Positions 21,304-33,171 of a stretch of DNA of 64,000 bases are shown here, one piece after another. Made by a program: the position numbers and the translations under genes. The stretch lies in contig CM069454.1 of assembly GCA_035610835.1 (NCBI GenBank), positions 54,550,031 to 54,614,030 on the forward strand, in the 5' to 3' direction. The notes beneath the pieces are model-generated. The model did not search any database. It was not told the DNA's origin and saw nothing but the letters and a program-made list of their open reading frames with translations. This DNA is from Ophiura sarsii (taxonomy: Eukaryota; Echinodermata; Ophiuroidea; Amphilepidida; Ophiuridae). How positions within the stretch are numbered: position 1 is the stretch's first letter; each line of letters begins with the position of its first letter.

Positions 21304-22028
21304 CATCTATAGGATGCCTTGATTATCCAGAGTGTGTAAAGTTACACCAATATTTACACATGACATTGTGACCCATACAAAATTTGGGGGATTTTTGCAA
21401 AAACGCAATGCATTGTGGTGGTGTCTTAAAATCTTCTTTGAGCTGGGTCCATCTATAGGATGCCTTGATTATCCAGAGTGTGTAAAGTTACACCAATATT
21501 TACATACATACATACTACATCTATAGTCGAGCACCAACCCATGTGAGGACCCGTATTAAAACACGTTTAAAAAAGTATAGAAGTTAAAGTCAATCTGAGG
21601 ACATTTTATTTTTTTTACCATACATGTAGGGACATTTGTATGGTATGTGTATTGACATCTAATGGAGGACATGGTCATACACCCTTAGGGGGGTAAGGAC
21701 CCAACTTCTATACGTTTTTATGCAGGAAAAAAGAGAGGACTTCAAAAAAAGTCCACACATTTTTTTTTGTCCTCACATTGCCGGCTGGTAGGGACAAAGG
21801 TCCTCGGATTGGCGGGATCACCATTACATACTGTTATACTGTACACAGCGCCCTATATCGGGCATTAACGGTACAGTGTCCCTGAAACCTAGGGACATGA
21901 GTTTTTGTGTACACAGACCGGGATGATTCCCTTACTCTTTACGAAGGAGTCTGTGACCTTTTAACATGCTCGGATTTTACACATGACATTGTGTCCCATA
22001 CAAAACTTCTGTTGCAACCAATACTTAC
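21304..22028. other. Intron 17-18: tandem duplication and a G/AGGAC inverted repeat
   Basis: The right end of the preceding MITE plus ~70 bp of flank (GAGCTGGGTCCATCTATAGG…) is repeated at 21395-21505. 21539-21781 has CATGTGAGGAC / GTCCTCACATTG and TATAGAAGTT / AACTTCTATA inverted pairs, suggesting another fold-back element. Confidence 0.5.
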
Positions 22029-22154
22029 CTCTTTGAGCCACACTTCTTTGACTAGATGATCTCGGTATTGTGACAGAAAGGGTCCCATATAAGAGAGAAA
22101 CGCGGCTGCTACAAGACAATCACCAACCAGATACACCATATTCTCTTCAAGATC
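22029..22154 (-). CDS. dnah2: dnah2 exon 17 (end of CC2 / start of AAA5)
   Basis: 126 bp, phase 0/0: DLEENMVYLVGDCLVAAAF, LSYMGPFLSQYRD, HLVKEVWLKE. GD.L.AAAF.SY.GPF is a near-universal dynein motif at this point. Donor GTAAGT, acceptor CTGACAG. Confidence 0.96.
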
Positions 22155-22370
22155 CTGTCAGGATTAAAGCACATATATCATTATAAGCTACCTATCGATT
22201 ATTCCTTGTTATTTACGCTAAGGCATTGGGAAAAAAACTCTTGTACAAACCCAACCAACCCATTGTTTTAACATTTCTATTTTTTTATTAATATTTTAAC
22301 AACATTTTATTGGAAAGAAATTGGATTTTTTTGTTAAATGTTGAAAATGGTGAGAAACAAATGGGGAAAT

Positions 22371-22675
22371 GCTATTCTACAAGAAAGGTCATCTTTAAAA
22401 TAGTCGTGTTCTAAAGTTTGAGTTGCATAACTCTAATGGTATTTATTTTAGAAGCACAATGTGACATGAAATTCTCCCATTGAGTAGTACACAAACTGAC
22501 TGGGTGGTTAACCACCTGTGGCAGTTATTCACAACATTTTGGACTATAACGTGATAATGGAACATACCTAGCGCAAAACATGTTACAGAAATAATGAGAA
22601 AAATATGAGTTTCTTCTGATATCAAAATAGGTTGATGGACACAAAAAGCTAAAGTGATCGGAACACTTTAAAAGA
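22371..22675. mobile_element. Second copy of the AAAGGTAGGTGTTCCGAT element family, truncated left
   Basis: Matches 10075-10360 across its length and ends GTGATCGGAACACTTTA. The left tip is missing. The tract before it (22220-22290, TAAGGC…CAACCAACCCATTG) is a Harbinger family-B left-end fragment. Confidence 0.65.
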
Positions 22676-22820
22676 CAAGACACGCGGTTCAATGGCGTTA
22701 TGTTTCGTTATGTAAAATGTAACATATTATCAGCTACCAGAAGAGGGTAAAGAAGGGGTTATTCAAGGCGGCACATACCTATACCCCTTTCCATAAGTTG
22801 GTGCCCCCCCCCCCCCCCCT

Positions 22821-23414
22821 GGTACGTACCTGGACAATTATCTCCCATCAGTGGCGTACCCAGGGGGGTCCAGGGGGGCCGGTGCCCCCCCCCTGAAATA
22901 TCCCCGTTGGTAAAAACGACCCTCCATCGGTAGATTTGTGATTTTGACCATGCAATTTTTAATTTCTTTTGCCGGTTATGCGGACAACTTCATCGCTCCC
23001 CCCCCCCCCCCCCCCCCCTACTTATCAAGTTTTAGCTGCTGATGGGGAAAATTGTGCGATTTTTTTGGGAGTCTGTAAAACAAATTGTCGCTACATCATA
23101 TGCCTTTCGTCGGTACAACTATGGTTGTGCCCCCCCCCCCCCTAGTTTCCAAAAGCTGGGTACGCCACTGTCTCCCATCTATCCCTCTCCCCTGCTTATA
23201 CAGACACTAGTTTGCCAGCCCTTTCCAGTTTCATCTCCATATTTTCAGCCTTGACACGTATTAGTCAGTGCCCCCTGGGTACCTACCTGGACAGTTATCT
23301 CCCATCTATCTCTCTCCCCTGCTAATCCGGACACTAGTTTGCCAGCCCTTGCCAGATTTGATCTCCATATTTTCAGCCTTGACACATATTAGTCAGTGCC
23401 CCCTGGGTACCTAC
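22821..23414 (-). repeat. 128-bp tandem duplicates of the dynein exon 16 3' edge (two copies)
   Basis: Copy b (23283-23410) and copy a (22821-22849 plus 23171-23260, split by a hAT MITE) repeat the last ~100 bases of exon 16 (ENMEIKLERAGKLVSGLAG…, from AGGCTGAAAATATGGAG) with the donor and ~28 bp of intron. Copy b keeps a GTAGGT donor. The 128-bp spacing is exact between copy b and the true exon. Confidence 0.9.
22850..23170. mobile_element. hAT MITE, CAGTGGCGTACCCAG ends, 8-bp target duplication (321 bp)
   Basis: Perfect 15-bp terminal inverted repeats CAGTGGCGTACCCAG / CTGGGTACGCCACTG and perfect 8-bp flanks TCTCCCAT (22842-22849, 23171-23178). Interior runs of C up to ~20. It inserted into a duplicate copy of exon 16's edge, so it is younger than that duplication. 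Confidence 0.95.
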
Positions 23415-23579
23415 CTGGACAGTTATCTCCCATCTATCTCTCTCCCCTGCTAATCCTGACACTAGTTTGCCAGCCCTTTCAAGTTTGATCTCCATATTTT
23501 CAGCCTTGACACGTAGCCCTTCTTTCTCAGCAAGTTTTTCATCGTATTGTTTCTTCAACAGCTCCATCCGATCTGTCAC
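23415..23579 (-). CDS. dnah2: dnah2 exon 16 (CC2 stalk helix)
   Basis: 165 bp, phase 0/0: VTDRMELLKKQYDEKLAEK, EGLRVKAENMEIKLERA, GKLVSGLAGERDRWEITVQ. The L..KL.RA.KL..GL.GE..RW motif ends CC2 in all dyneins. Donor GTAGGT. Confidence 0.96.
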
Positions 23580-23784
23580 CTGTCATAACAAATCAATTAG
23601 TTATAGGTCAATAAATGTGTATGTGTTGCTTCGAGAGAAATTAGACAAATCAATGCATGTGCGCTGATGTTGATGTGTGAATAATGGCACAATCCCGCAG
23701 GGGGAGTGCTATTGTGAGCATATCAACATTTGCGCAAGTGCATTGATTTGTCAAATTTTTCAAGAAACAAAACATACGCATGTA

Positions 23785-24380
23785 CGAGGGGTATCAAAAA
23801 GTTTTAGAAATCACCCAGAAATGAAGAAGCCAGAAATTTCATTTGTTATGTGATCCTTCAGACATCTTAACAAAGTCCCTGTGCAAAGTCACACATTTCT
23901 CCTACTAGTTATTACCTGTCCACAGACTGCCATTGTAGAGATCCTCAGATTGACCGCCATTGATTGATTTTCAGATTGTCTCAGATTGGGTTATTCCCAA
24001 AACAGCAATAAATAGTTTAAAGTGTTGACACAAAGGGTCAAAGGTCATGTAGGGGTCATTAGAGGTCAATCTGTGCACACCCCATGTTACCCATAAGTTT
24101 ATTGTCACCAAGCTTGTTTGTAATGACCTTTGACCCCTTTCTGTCAAACTTTAATTGCTGCTTTGGGAATAACACATTCTGAGGCAAACTGAGAATCAAT
24201 CAATGGCGGTCAATCTGAGGATCTCTACAACGGCGGTCTGTGGACAGGTAATAAATAGTGGGAGAAATGTGTAACTTTGCACAGCGACTTTGTAAAGATG
24301 TCTGAAGGATTACATATCAAAATAAAGTTTCTGGCTTCTTCACTTCTGGGTGATTTCTAAAACTTTTTGATACCCCCTCG
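23785..24380. mobile_element. Mariner-like fold-back MITE CGAGGGGTATCAAAAAGTTTT (596 bp)
   Basis: TA-flanked. Left CGAGGGGTATCAAAAAGTTT and right AAACTTTTTGATACCCCCTCG. Inverted similarity continues ~250 bp inward (CACAGACTGCCATTGTAGAG / CTCTACAACGGCGGTCTGTG). Confidence 0.85.
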
Positions 24381-25316
24381 TAATGACCTAATTCATACAC
24401 GACACTATACAAATAAAAATTCACAATTTGAGCATAATTTTGATCTATCTAATAACGAATAAAAAATTGTTAACAAGTTCGCTAACACCCGTAGTGAAAA
24501 TCACTGAACCCGCGATAACTGAACAACGAATCAAAACAAAGCGTGGGGTTCCTTGCATTAAACGGTGGTCACAGGGAGTGCATTAGACACTTTCAATGCA
24601 CTAATATTTTAGTTTCTTGCATTCTGAGTGGTTCAACACTATTAAAGAATTGAGGTCAATATATATTGTCGTAGTGCATGTTTGTATCTCCAGGTTATAT
24701 AGACGACACAAAAGAAAGCTGTCCCCTTTAGTTTAAATTTTTATTTAAAAATTGGCAAACCCGTTAAAATCTTAACCTATATTATGAGTTCATGTAGTGA
24801 AAGCATATTTCACTTTTTCTTTTCCTCTTCTTGGAAATGTTTTTTGAAATTATGAAAATTCTTGAAAATTCACCAACATGTCCAATAAATTGTTTTATAA
24901 TTTCAATACAAATTCAACACATTTGGTAAAAAACACACACAAAAACGCCCAACCAGCAGACCCTATACCAGAGGTCTGTTTGCCCGTATACAAGGGTTAT
25001 TTTTTGTTTCCTTACTGGCCCAAGGCTAGGCGCATACATCAACAAATCTTTTATATACATATCCCGGTAATACAAAAAAAAAGAGGTCGGTGGACCCATA
25101 GAACCAAGTTTTCTTTTTTCCTTTACCACACTTCTTTCTGTATTAAATTGGGTTGCTTAAATAGACCAACATGTATTCTCATAATACAACAAATTGTAAA
25201 ATGAGCTACTTTCCCCACCCTCTAACCCCCTTGAAACCAGTCGTTATACATTATTTGGCTACATTTTACTATGAATTACAGTACTTGGGCCAATAGTAAT
25301 TGGCTATAAAACCCAC
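24381..25316. other. Intron 15-16 remainder
   Basis: 24940-25005 is a Harbinger family-B right-end fragment (GAGGTCTGTTTGCCCGTA). Otherwise AT-rich single-copy sequence. Confidence 0.45.
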
Positions 25317-25486
25317 CTCTTTAAGTTTGGCCCTCGCCTCTGCTAGGATAGCCTGCTTCTCTGCCAGGGTTGACAGTGCGTTGCTGAGACGCTGTTTCTT
25401 GGGTTCGACCACCCTGTATATGCGACCGTAGACTTCCATAGCTCGTACCCACATACACAATGACTTGGCAGCGCCGGATACACGAC
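25317..25486 (-). CDS. dnah2: dnah2 exon 15 (end of MTBD, start of CC2)
   Basis: 170 bp: GRVSGAAKSLCMWVRAMEV, YGRIYRVVEPKKQRLSNAL, STLAEKQAILAEARAKLKE. AA..LC.WV.AM..Y....VV.PK is the conserved exit from the microtubule-binding domain. Donor GTGGGT. The acceptor ends a 20.7-kb intron. Confidence 0.96.
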
Positions 25487-25621
25487 CTGCAGATAGACAA
25501 AGAAATAAAAGATGAAATGTGGACTTAACTAAAATAAAAAAAGAATTAACTCAATCAATGTGATTCACTTGCAAACATGTGATGTAATAGGCGTGCACCA
25601 AAATGTGAAAAGAGAACTTCT

Positions 25622-26169
25622 TTAACACATTCCAAACAGCAGTTGTCTGCAGACGACATTTCACGAATTGTTACAAAAATGTTAACATTATTGAATGTCA
25701 TCCACATATTTGGAATCACCATCAAAAATACATCAAAATTAGCTAGTACAAACTAAGGCTGTGAATGCACAGGTAGTTTCGTACCTCGGTACCCGACCCG
25801 TTTTTCGGGCGGGTACCCGGGTACCCGAAAATAGACACTAAAAGATAAAATTTAAAAAATGTTTTTAAAGTTTTTTTCCCCCCAAGTACAAATTTGTCCC
25901 CAAAATGACACATAATGGGTCAATAGAGGTCATTTGGGGACAAATTTGTACTAGAAAAAAAAAAATCATTTCGGGTATTCGGGTACCCAATTTGGTACCC
26001 GGAATAGCGGGCGGGTACCCAGGTTCCTGGGTATAAGTCACAGCCTTAGTACAAACATGCGTAGTGTTGGTTCAGTAATTCTTGAGATAGACTTTGAAAA
26101 TTGAAAACAGGTTTTTGACAAATCTGTTTTGTATACGATTAAACTAAATAGCCGCATGGAAAGTGTTAA
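25622..26169. mobile_element. TTAA-ended MITE (family E), copy 3, split by a hAT MITE
   Basis: TTAACACATTCCAAACAG…CCGCATGGAAAGTGTTAA in the opposite orientation to copies 1 and 2. Removing 25754-26056 rejoins TTAGCTAGTACAAAC with ATGCGTAGT, as in uninterrupted copies. Confidence 0.88.
25754..26048. mobile_element. hAT-like MITE TAAGGCTGTGA…TCACAGCCTTA, copy 2, 8-bp duplication
   Basis: Perfect 8-bp flanks GTACAAAC (25746-25753, 26049-26056). Tips fit the hAT YARNG rule. An inner hairpin pairs AGTACAAATTTGTCCCC with GGGGACAAATTTGTACT. Nested in a family-E MITE. Confidence 0.92.
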
Positions 26170-26326
26170 AACTCTGAAATAATAATCAATAATATGTACA
26201 GTGGGACAATTACGGGTTAAAAGCTGAAAATCGCAATAATAATAAAAAGTAGCATAAATATAGTTTCCATCTCCCCACTCAATTCACTATGCAATTTAAA
26301 GCTTGTAATTATTATACTGACATACT

Positions 26327-26396
26327 GCCGCTATACACACTGCCGCTATACACACTGCCGCTATACACACTGCCGCTATACACACTGCCGCTATAC
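26327..26396. repeat. 15-bp minisatellite ACACTGCCGCTATAC (5 copies)
   Basis: Five near-perfect head-to-tail copies. Confidence 0.95.
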
Positions 26397-26556
26397 TATT
26401 GCTTTCTCATTATCAAACTAGCGTTAGCTGCCTCATGTCAAATGTAACTTTTACCTTAAAATTTCCATTGGTAGTTTACAGCATTAACTCGTGGCAGCTG
26501 TGAGTTAATGTAACTGTCTTACCACAGAACTAGTGTTAAATCTCCCATCACTGCTT

Positions 26557-26802
26557 TTAACACTTTCCATGCGACATGCGTCTGCAGACGACATTCCAAA
26601 ATGTCACAAAATGTATCAAAAATGTCCAAATTGTTGAATTTCATTACCATATTTGGAATCACCATGTGAAATGCACTGAAATAAGTACAAATATGCCTAG
26701 TATTGGTTCGGTAAATCTTGAGATAGACTTTGAAAGTTGGAAAAGGTTTCTGACAAATCTGTTTTGTATAATTGTAACATAATAGCCACGTGGAGAGTGT
26801 TA
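26557..26802. mobile_element. TTAA-ended MITE (family E), copy 4
   Basis: TTAACACTTTCCATGCGAC…CCACGTGGAGAGTGTTA, same orientation as copy 3. It interrupts one unit of the 26.4-28.1-kb repeat. Confidence 0.85.
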
Positions 26803-27760
26803 CTATTTCCATCGGTAGGCTATTGGTAGTTTAGAGCACATACATTTTGATATCAGCACATGGCAACCATTATGTTTCGACTGCAATTTTCTTGTCATAG
26901 AACTGGCGTTAGCTGCTCTGTGCCAAACGTCATATCCACTCTTATGATTGGTATGAGTATTGAAGTGCAAATACACAAGAAGAAATTAACACATAGCTGC
27001 TTTTAAGCTACTGCTTTCTGGTTAAAGAACAAGTATAAGCTGCCTAATATCAAATCTCACTTCTACTTTTCCATCTGTAGTTTAGAGTAAGGTCACAAAT
27101 TTTCTGCTTTGTAACTGTCGAATTCCGCGTTTTTCCGCTTTGTAAATTTGGAATTTCTCTGATGTAATTTTCCCCAAGAAAGCTTAAAATTTACGATCTA
27201 TAAAACCAAAATAAACACACTTTATAGAAAACTCATCATTTTAGATTTTTAAGCTTACCTTATTATTACTGTAGCGATAGCCGACCCTCTATATCGCGGA
27301 GTTTTATATTTAAATATTGTTTGTTTTGTTTTATTACGTATCGTTTTTTAATATTTATATTGTTTTATTCAAGACTATTTATAAATTTTGTGTTTTAGAC
27401 GGTTTTTGTGCATTTTTTCCCCTTCTTTTCATCAAAATGTCATTTTCCGCATTTAACCTCAATTCGTGACCTTGTTTAGAGCACATGCATATGATATCAG
27501 CATGGCAGCTATAATTAGTGTTGATGTCTGGTAATACAGAACAAGCCTAAGCTGCCTCAAGTCAAATCTCACCTCAACTTTTTTCATTTCCATTAGTAGT
27601 TTAGAGTATGTATTCATAGACTTGCAACTATTATACTGACACACTGCAGCTATTCCTGTTGATGTCTGGTAATACAGAACAAGCCTAAGCTGCCTCAAGT
27701 CAAATCTCACCTCAACTTTTTTCATTTCCATTAGTAGTTTAGAGTATAGACTTGCAACTA

Positions 27761-27968
27761 CTGTAAAAGCTGAAATATTCGCGGTGGTTTTATTTTCGCG
27801 CTTTTCGCGCAAAATCTTTTTCCGCGAAAATTATAACACGCGAAAATATTGTTTTCAACATTCATGCAGTGCATCCAGAAGGTCGCCCGCGAAAAAAACA
27901 ATTCGCGAAATGTTTATAATATCAAAATCCGTGAAAATATCTGTACGCAAAAATATTGGCTTTTACAG
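27761..27968. mobile_element. TA-target MITE CTGTAAAAGC…GCTTTTACAG with an unoccupied paralogue next door
   Basis: Inverted ends CTGTAAAAGCTGAAATATT / AAAATATTGGCTTTTACAG. The flank reads CTTGCAACTA|…|TATTATACTGAC, while the neighbouring repeat unit at 27632 reads CTTGCAACTATTATACTGAC, so a single TA was duplicated on insertion. Confidence 0.92.
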
Positions 27969-28639
27969 TATTATACTGACACACTGCAGCTATTCCTGTT
28001 AATGTCGGGTTACAAAAGAAGCCTAAGCTGCCTCAAGTCAAATCTCACCTCTACTTTTATCATTTCCATTGGTAGTTTTGAGCACATGCATATGATATCA
28101 GCACACGGCAGCTAATAATATTTGACTGATATCAGCTGCACTTTCATGCAGCACTTTCATCCTGCGCTTCTGTTATTACTGGTTCCTAAGATAGACTTAT
28201 CAAAAAGAAACATCACTAAAGGTTCTTTGTATGCAACAACACTATTGTTATAAAGCCATAATAGCTTATATAGTTCCGTCATCCAGGATTGCCGATTTAA
28301 TAACGATTCGGTTTCAATTTTTTACCTTATACAGTATGTCTCAAATAAATTCAACTATTGAATCTTTACTCTATTCCCTAAAACTATTAAATCAAAAAAG
28401 AGATTATTTTATTTGAATAAGTAGCCGGGGTCTTTTAAATCAATTCTAAAGTGTGAAGCTAATTTGGTGGTTTAATTGAATGACACACAATGGCCCTTTG
28501 CATGAAAGGTCTTCAAATTCATATTTTTCAAACGAAATCTTGCAGATTTTAGACAAAAATGACATAATTCATATAAACGCACTGTTCCATGTGTTGCATT
28601 TATTCTGAAACACACTCTAATTTGTAATATTTCAAAAAT

Positions 28640-28790
28640 AACAGTTGATTTTTATACACAACAACAATAATAATAATATTATTTAATACCGTTCTTATAT
28701 AGCGCTTTCCACAATGCAAGAATAGTCCCAAAGCGCTTTTGCATTATTGTTAATATTACACCGTACGCCTACAGTTAGCACTGCAAAATA
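28640..28790. mobile_element. LINE/SINE tail-like fragment (TATATAGCGCTTTCC)
   Basis: (AAT)n followed by CGTTCTTATATAGCGCTTTCCACA and AAAGCGCTTTTGCA. Similar tails occur at 33788-33850, 47398-47520 and, in reverse, at 60148-60180, where it ends a LINE. Confidence 0.6.
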
Positions 28791-28833
28791 TTTATTCGCA
28801 AAGTGTGCAGCTTCTTCATTCGGTTGAGAAGAC

Positions 28834-31800
28834 GTTTGCGAGTAGAGGTGAAGTTACTGGTCTTCTGACAGTATAGCATCTTGCATGAGGTCTGACTCTC
28901 GTATCGACTGTGCACTCTTATTCAATCACACTATCCTGGATGTTGACATGATTGCGAGTAGAGGTAAGTTACTGGTCTTCTGACAGTATAGCACCTTGCA
29001 TGAGGTCCGACTCTCGCATCGACTGTGCACTCTTATTCAATCACATTATCCCGGATGTTGACAGATTGCGAGTAGAGGTAAGTTACTGGTCTTCTGACAG
29101 TATAGCACCTTGCATGAGGTCCGACTCTCGTATCGACTGTGTACTCTTATTCAATCACACTATCCCGGATGTTGACATGATTGCGAGTTGAGGTAAGTTA
29201 CTGGTCTTCTGACAGTATAGCACCTTGCATGAGGTCCGACTCTCGTATCGACTGTGCACTCTTATTCAATCACGCTATCCCGGATGTTGACTGATTGCGA
29301 GTAGAGGTAAGTTACTGGTCTTCTGACAGTATAGCATCTTGCAGGAGGTCCGACTCTCGTATCGACTGTGTACTCTTATTCAATCACACTATCCCTGATG
29401 TTGACATGATTGCGAGTTGAGGTAAGTTACTGGTCTTCTGACAGTATAGCACCTTGCATGAGGTCTGACTCTCGGATCGACTGTGTACTCTTATTCAATC
29501 ACACTATCCCTGATGTTGACATGATTGCGAGTAGAGGTAAGTTACTGGTCTTCTGACAGTATAGCACCTTGCATGAGGTCTGACTCTCGGATCGACTGTG
29601 CGCTCTTATTCAATCACATTATCCCAGATGTTGACAGATTGCGAGTAGAGATGAGTTACTGGTCTTCTGACAGTATAGCACCTTGCATGAGGTCCGACTC
29701 TCGTATCGACTGTGCGCTCTTATTCAATCACATTATCCCAGATGTTGACAGATTGCGAGTAGAGATAAGTTACTGGTCTTCTGACAGTATAGCACCTTGC
29801 ATGAGGTCCGACTCTCGTATCGACTGTGCGCTCTTATTCAATCACATTATCCCAGATGTTGACAGATTGCGAGTAGAGATAAGTTACTGGTCTTCTGACA
29901 GTATAGCACCTTGCATGAGGTCCGACTCTCGTATCGACTGTGTACTCTTATTCAATCACACTATCCCTGATGTTGACATGATTGCGAGTAGAGGTAAGTT
30001 ACTGGTCTTCTGACAGTATAGCACCTTGCACGAGGTCCGACTCTCCTATCGACTGTGCGCTCTTATTCAATCACGCTATCCCGGATGTTGACTGATTGCG
30101 AGTAGAGGTAAGTTACTGGTCGTCTGACAGTATAGCACCTTGCATGAGGTCCGACTCTCATATCGACTGTGCGCTCTTATTCAATCACACTATCCCGGAT
30201 GTTGACTGATTGCGAGTAGAGGTAAGTTACTGGTCTTCTGACAGTATAGCACCTTGCACGAGGTCCGACTCTCGTATCGACTGTGCACTCTTATTCAATC
30301 ACACTATCCCGGATGTTGACTGATTGCGAGTAGAGGTAAGTTACTGGTCGTCTGACAGTATAGCACCTTGCACAAGGTCCGACTCTCGTATCGACTGTGC
30401 ACTCTTATTCAATCACACTATCCCGGATGTTGACTGATTGCGAGTAGAGGTAAGTTACTGGTCGTCTGACAGTATAGCACCTTGCACAAGGTCCGACTCT
30501 TGTATCGACTGTGTACTCTTATTCAATCACGCTATCCCGGTTGTTGACTGATTGCGAGTAGAAGTAAGTTACTGGTCTTCTGACAGTATAGCACCTTGCA
30601 CAAGGTCCGACTCTCGTATCGACTGTGTACTCTTATTCAATCACACTATCCCGGATGTTGACAGATTGCGAGTAGAGGTAAGTTACTGGTCGTCTGATAG
30701 CACCTTGCACAAGGTCCGACTCTCGAATCGACTGTGCACTCTTATTCAATCACATTATCCCAGATGTTGACAGATTGCGAGTTGAGGTAAGTTACTGGTC
30801 TTCTGACAGTATAGCACCTTGCACAAGGTCCGACTCTCGAATCGACTGTGCACTCTTATTCAATCACATTATCCCAGATGTTGACAGATTGCGAGTTGAA
30901 GTAAGTTACTGGTCTTCTGACAGTATAGCACCTTGCACAAGGTCCGACTCTCGTATCGACTGTGTACTCTTATTCAATCACGCTATCCCGGATGTTGACA
31001 GATTGCGAGTAGAGGTAAGTTACTGGTCTTCTGACAGTATAGCACCTTGCACAAGGTCCGACTCTCGTATCGACTGTGTACTCTTATTCAATCACACTAT
31101 CCCAGATGTTGACTGATTGCGAGTTGAGGTAAGTTACTGGTCTTCTGACAGTATAGCACCTTGCACAAGGTCCGACTCTCGTATCGACTGTGCACTCTTA
31201 TTCAATCACACTATCCCAGATGTTGACTGATTGCGAGTTGAGGTAAGTTACTGGTCTTCTGACAGTATAGCACCTTGCATGAGGTCCGACTCTCGTATCG
31301 ACTGTGCGCTCTTATTCAATCATACTGTCCCGGATGTTGACAGATTGCGAGTAGAGGTAAGTTACTGGTCTTCTGACAGTATAGCACCTTGCATGAGGTC
31401 CGACTCTCGTATCGACTGTGCACTCTTATTCAATCACACTATCCTGGATGTTGACAGATTGCGAGTAGAGGTAAGTTACTGGTCTTCTGACAGTATAGCA
31501 CCTTGCATGAGGTCCGACTCTCATATCGACTGTGCACTCTTATTCAATCACGCTATCCCGGATGTTGACGGATTGCGAGTAGAGGTAAGTTACTGGTCTT
31601 CTGACAGTATAGCACCTTGCACGAGGTCCGACTCTCGTATCGACTGTGTACTCTTATTCAATCACGCTATCCCGGATGTTGACGGATTGCGAGTAGAGGC
31701 AAGTTACTGGTCTTCTGACAGTATAGCACCTTGCACAAGGTCCGACTCTCGTATCGACTGTGTACTCTTATTCAATCACGCTATCCCGGATGTTGACGGA

Positions 31801-32112
31801 TTGCGAGTAGAGGTAAGTTACTGGTCTTCTGACAGTACAGCACCTTGCACGAGGTCCGACTCTCCTATCGACTGTGCTCTCTTATTCAATCACACTATCC
31901 CGGATGTTGACTGATTGCGAGTAGAGGTAAGTTACTGGTCTTCTGACAGTATAGCACCTTGCACGAGGTCCAACTCTCGTATCGACTGTGCACTCTTATT
32001 CAATCACACTATCCCGGATGTTGACTGATTGCGAGTAGAGGTAAGTTACTGGTCTTCTGATACCACCTTGCACAAGGTCCGACTCTCCTATCGACTGTAC
32101 ACTCTTATTCAA
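28834..32112 (+). repeat. 114-bp satellite array, block 1 (about 28 units)
   Basis: Unit ATTGCGAGTAGAGGTAAGTT… ending CCCGGATGTTGACAG, almost always 114 bp (38 codons). Occasional 1-bp insertions (TGACATGATT) or TGACTGATT variants put stops in frame. Each unit carries a perfect AG|GTAAGT and, 23 bp later, TTCTGACAG. Plus-strand open frames (RVEVSYWSSDSIAPC, NH.IPDVD) follow the repeat and are probably not a protein gene. Confidence 0.96.
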
Positions 32113-32249
32113 TCACAACAAGTCGCAAAATTGGGGAACAGTCTAAAAATAACAGGCAAACATTGGGACATCGCTGCTTTATTAAAGACAAAGCAGCGAT
32201 TGATTCTTCCTAATCCGGAAGATTGTTGAGTGGCCAACGTTCAATGTGT
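32113..32249 (+). repeat. Satellite-terminal unit with twin hairpins, copy 1
   Basis: ATCGCTGCTTTATTAAAGAC is followed by AAAGCAGCGAT (11-bp perfect stem, 9-nt loop). Immediately after comes ATTCTTCC-TAATCC-GGAAGATT (8-bp near-perfect stem). Repeated without visible change at 33172-33308. Confidence 0.85.
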
Positions 32250-33171
32250 TCAATGTCTTATTCAATCACACTATCCTGGATGTGACAGATTGCGAGTAGA
32301 GGTAAGTTACTGGTCTTCTGACAGTATAGCACCTTGCATGAGGTCTGACTCTCGTATCGACTGTGCACTCTTATTCAATCACATTATCCTGGATGTTGAC
32401 GGATTGCGAGTAGAGGTAAGTTACTGGTCTTCTGACAGTATAACACCTTGCACGAGGTCCGACTCTCGTATCGACTGTGTACTCTTATTCAATCACGCTA
32501 TCCCGGATGTTGACGGATTGCGAGTAGAGGTAAGTTACTGGTCTTCTGACAGTATAGCACCTTGCATGAGGTCCGACTCTCATATCGACTGTGCACTCTT
32601 ATTCAATCACGCTATCCCGGATGTTGACGGATTGCGAGTAGAGGTAAGTTACTGGTCTTCTGACAGTATAGCACCTTGCACGAGGTCCGACTCTCGTATC
32701 GACTGTGTACTCTTATTCAATCACGCTATCCCGGATGTTGACGGATTGCGAGTAGAGGTAAGTTACTGGTCTTCTGACAGTATAGCACCTTGCACGAGGT
32801 CCGACTCTCGTATCGACTGTGTACTCTTATTCAATCACGCTATCCCGGATGTTGACGGATTGCGAGTAGAGGCAAGTTACTGGTCTTCTGACAGTATAGC
32901 ACCTTGCACAAGGTCCGACTCTCGTATCGACTGTGTACTCTTATTCAATCACGCTATCCCGGATGTTGACGGATTGCGAGTAGAGGCAAGTTACTGGTCT
33001 TCTGACAGTATAGCACCTTGCACGAGGTCCAACTCTCGTATCGACTGTGCACTCTTATTCAATCACACTATCCCGGATGTTGACTGATTGCGAGTAGAGG
33101 TAAGTTACTGGTCTTCTGATACCACCTTGCACAAGGTCCGACTCTCCTATCGACTGTACACTCTTATTCAA
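32250..33171 (+). repeat. 114-bp satellite array, block 2 (about 8 units), part of a 1059-bp duplication
   Basis: Block 2 plus its hairpin terminus duplicates the right end of block 1. 32029-32249 and 33088-33308 appear identical, and rare unit variants (SHID, VEASYW) recur in similar order. Confidence 0.93.

Larger units (their letters stand above)
26400..28130. repeat. Diverged tandem repeat, about 150-300-bp units, six to seven copies
   Basis: Recurring words GCTGCCTCAAGTCAAATCTC, TTTCCATTAGTAGTTTAGAG, GATATCAGCA and TACTGACACACTGCAGC appear in order near 26420, 26810, 27040, 27480-27640, 27655-27760 and 27990-28120. Two units (27516-27640, 27657-27750) are almost identical. Two MITEs have landed inside. 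The minus-strand ORF here (repeated MEMKKVEVRFDL) is not similar to any dynein exon. Confidence 0.75.

Noticed and set aside
26327..26396. ACACTGCCGCTATAC repeats as regulatory sites
   Set aside because: A plain 15-bp minisatellite with no further support.
27459..27812. Minus-strand ORF with duplicated MEMKKVEVRFDL as an extra dynein exon
   Set aside because: It ends in a donor-like GTGAGAT but does not match any dynein segment; exons 14 and 15 already join in phase without it.
28834..33171. CRISPR-like direct repeats
   Set aside because: Contiguous eukaryotic satellite without spacers; the window is animal nuclear DNA.
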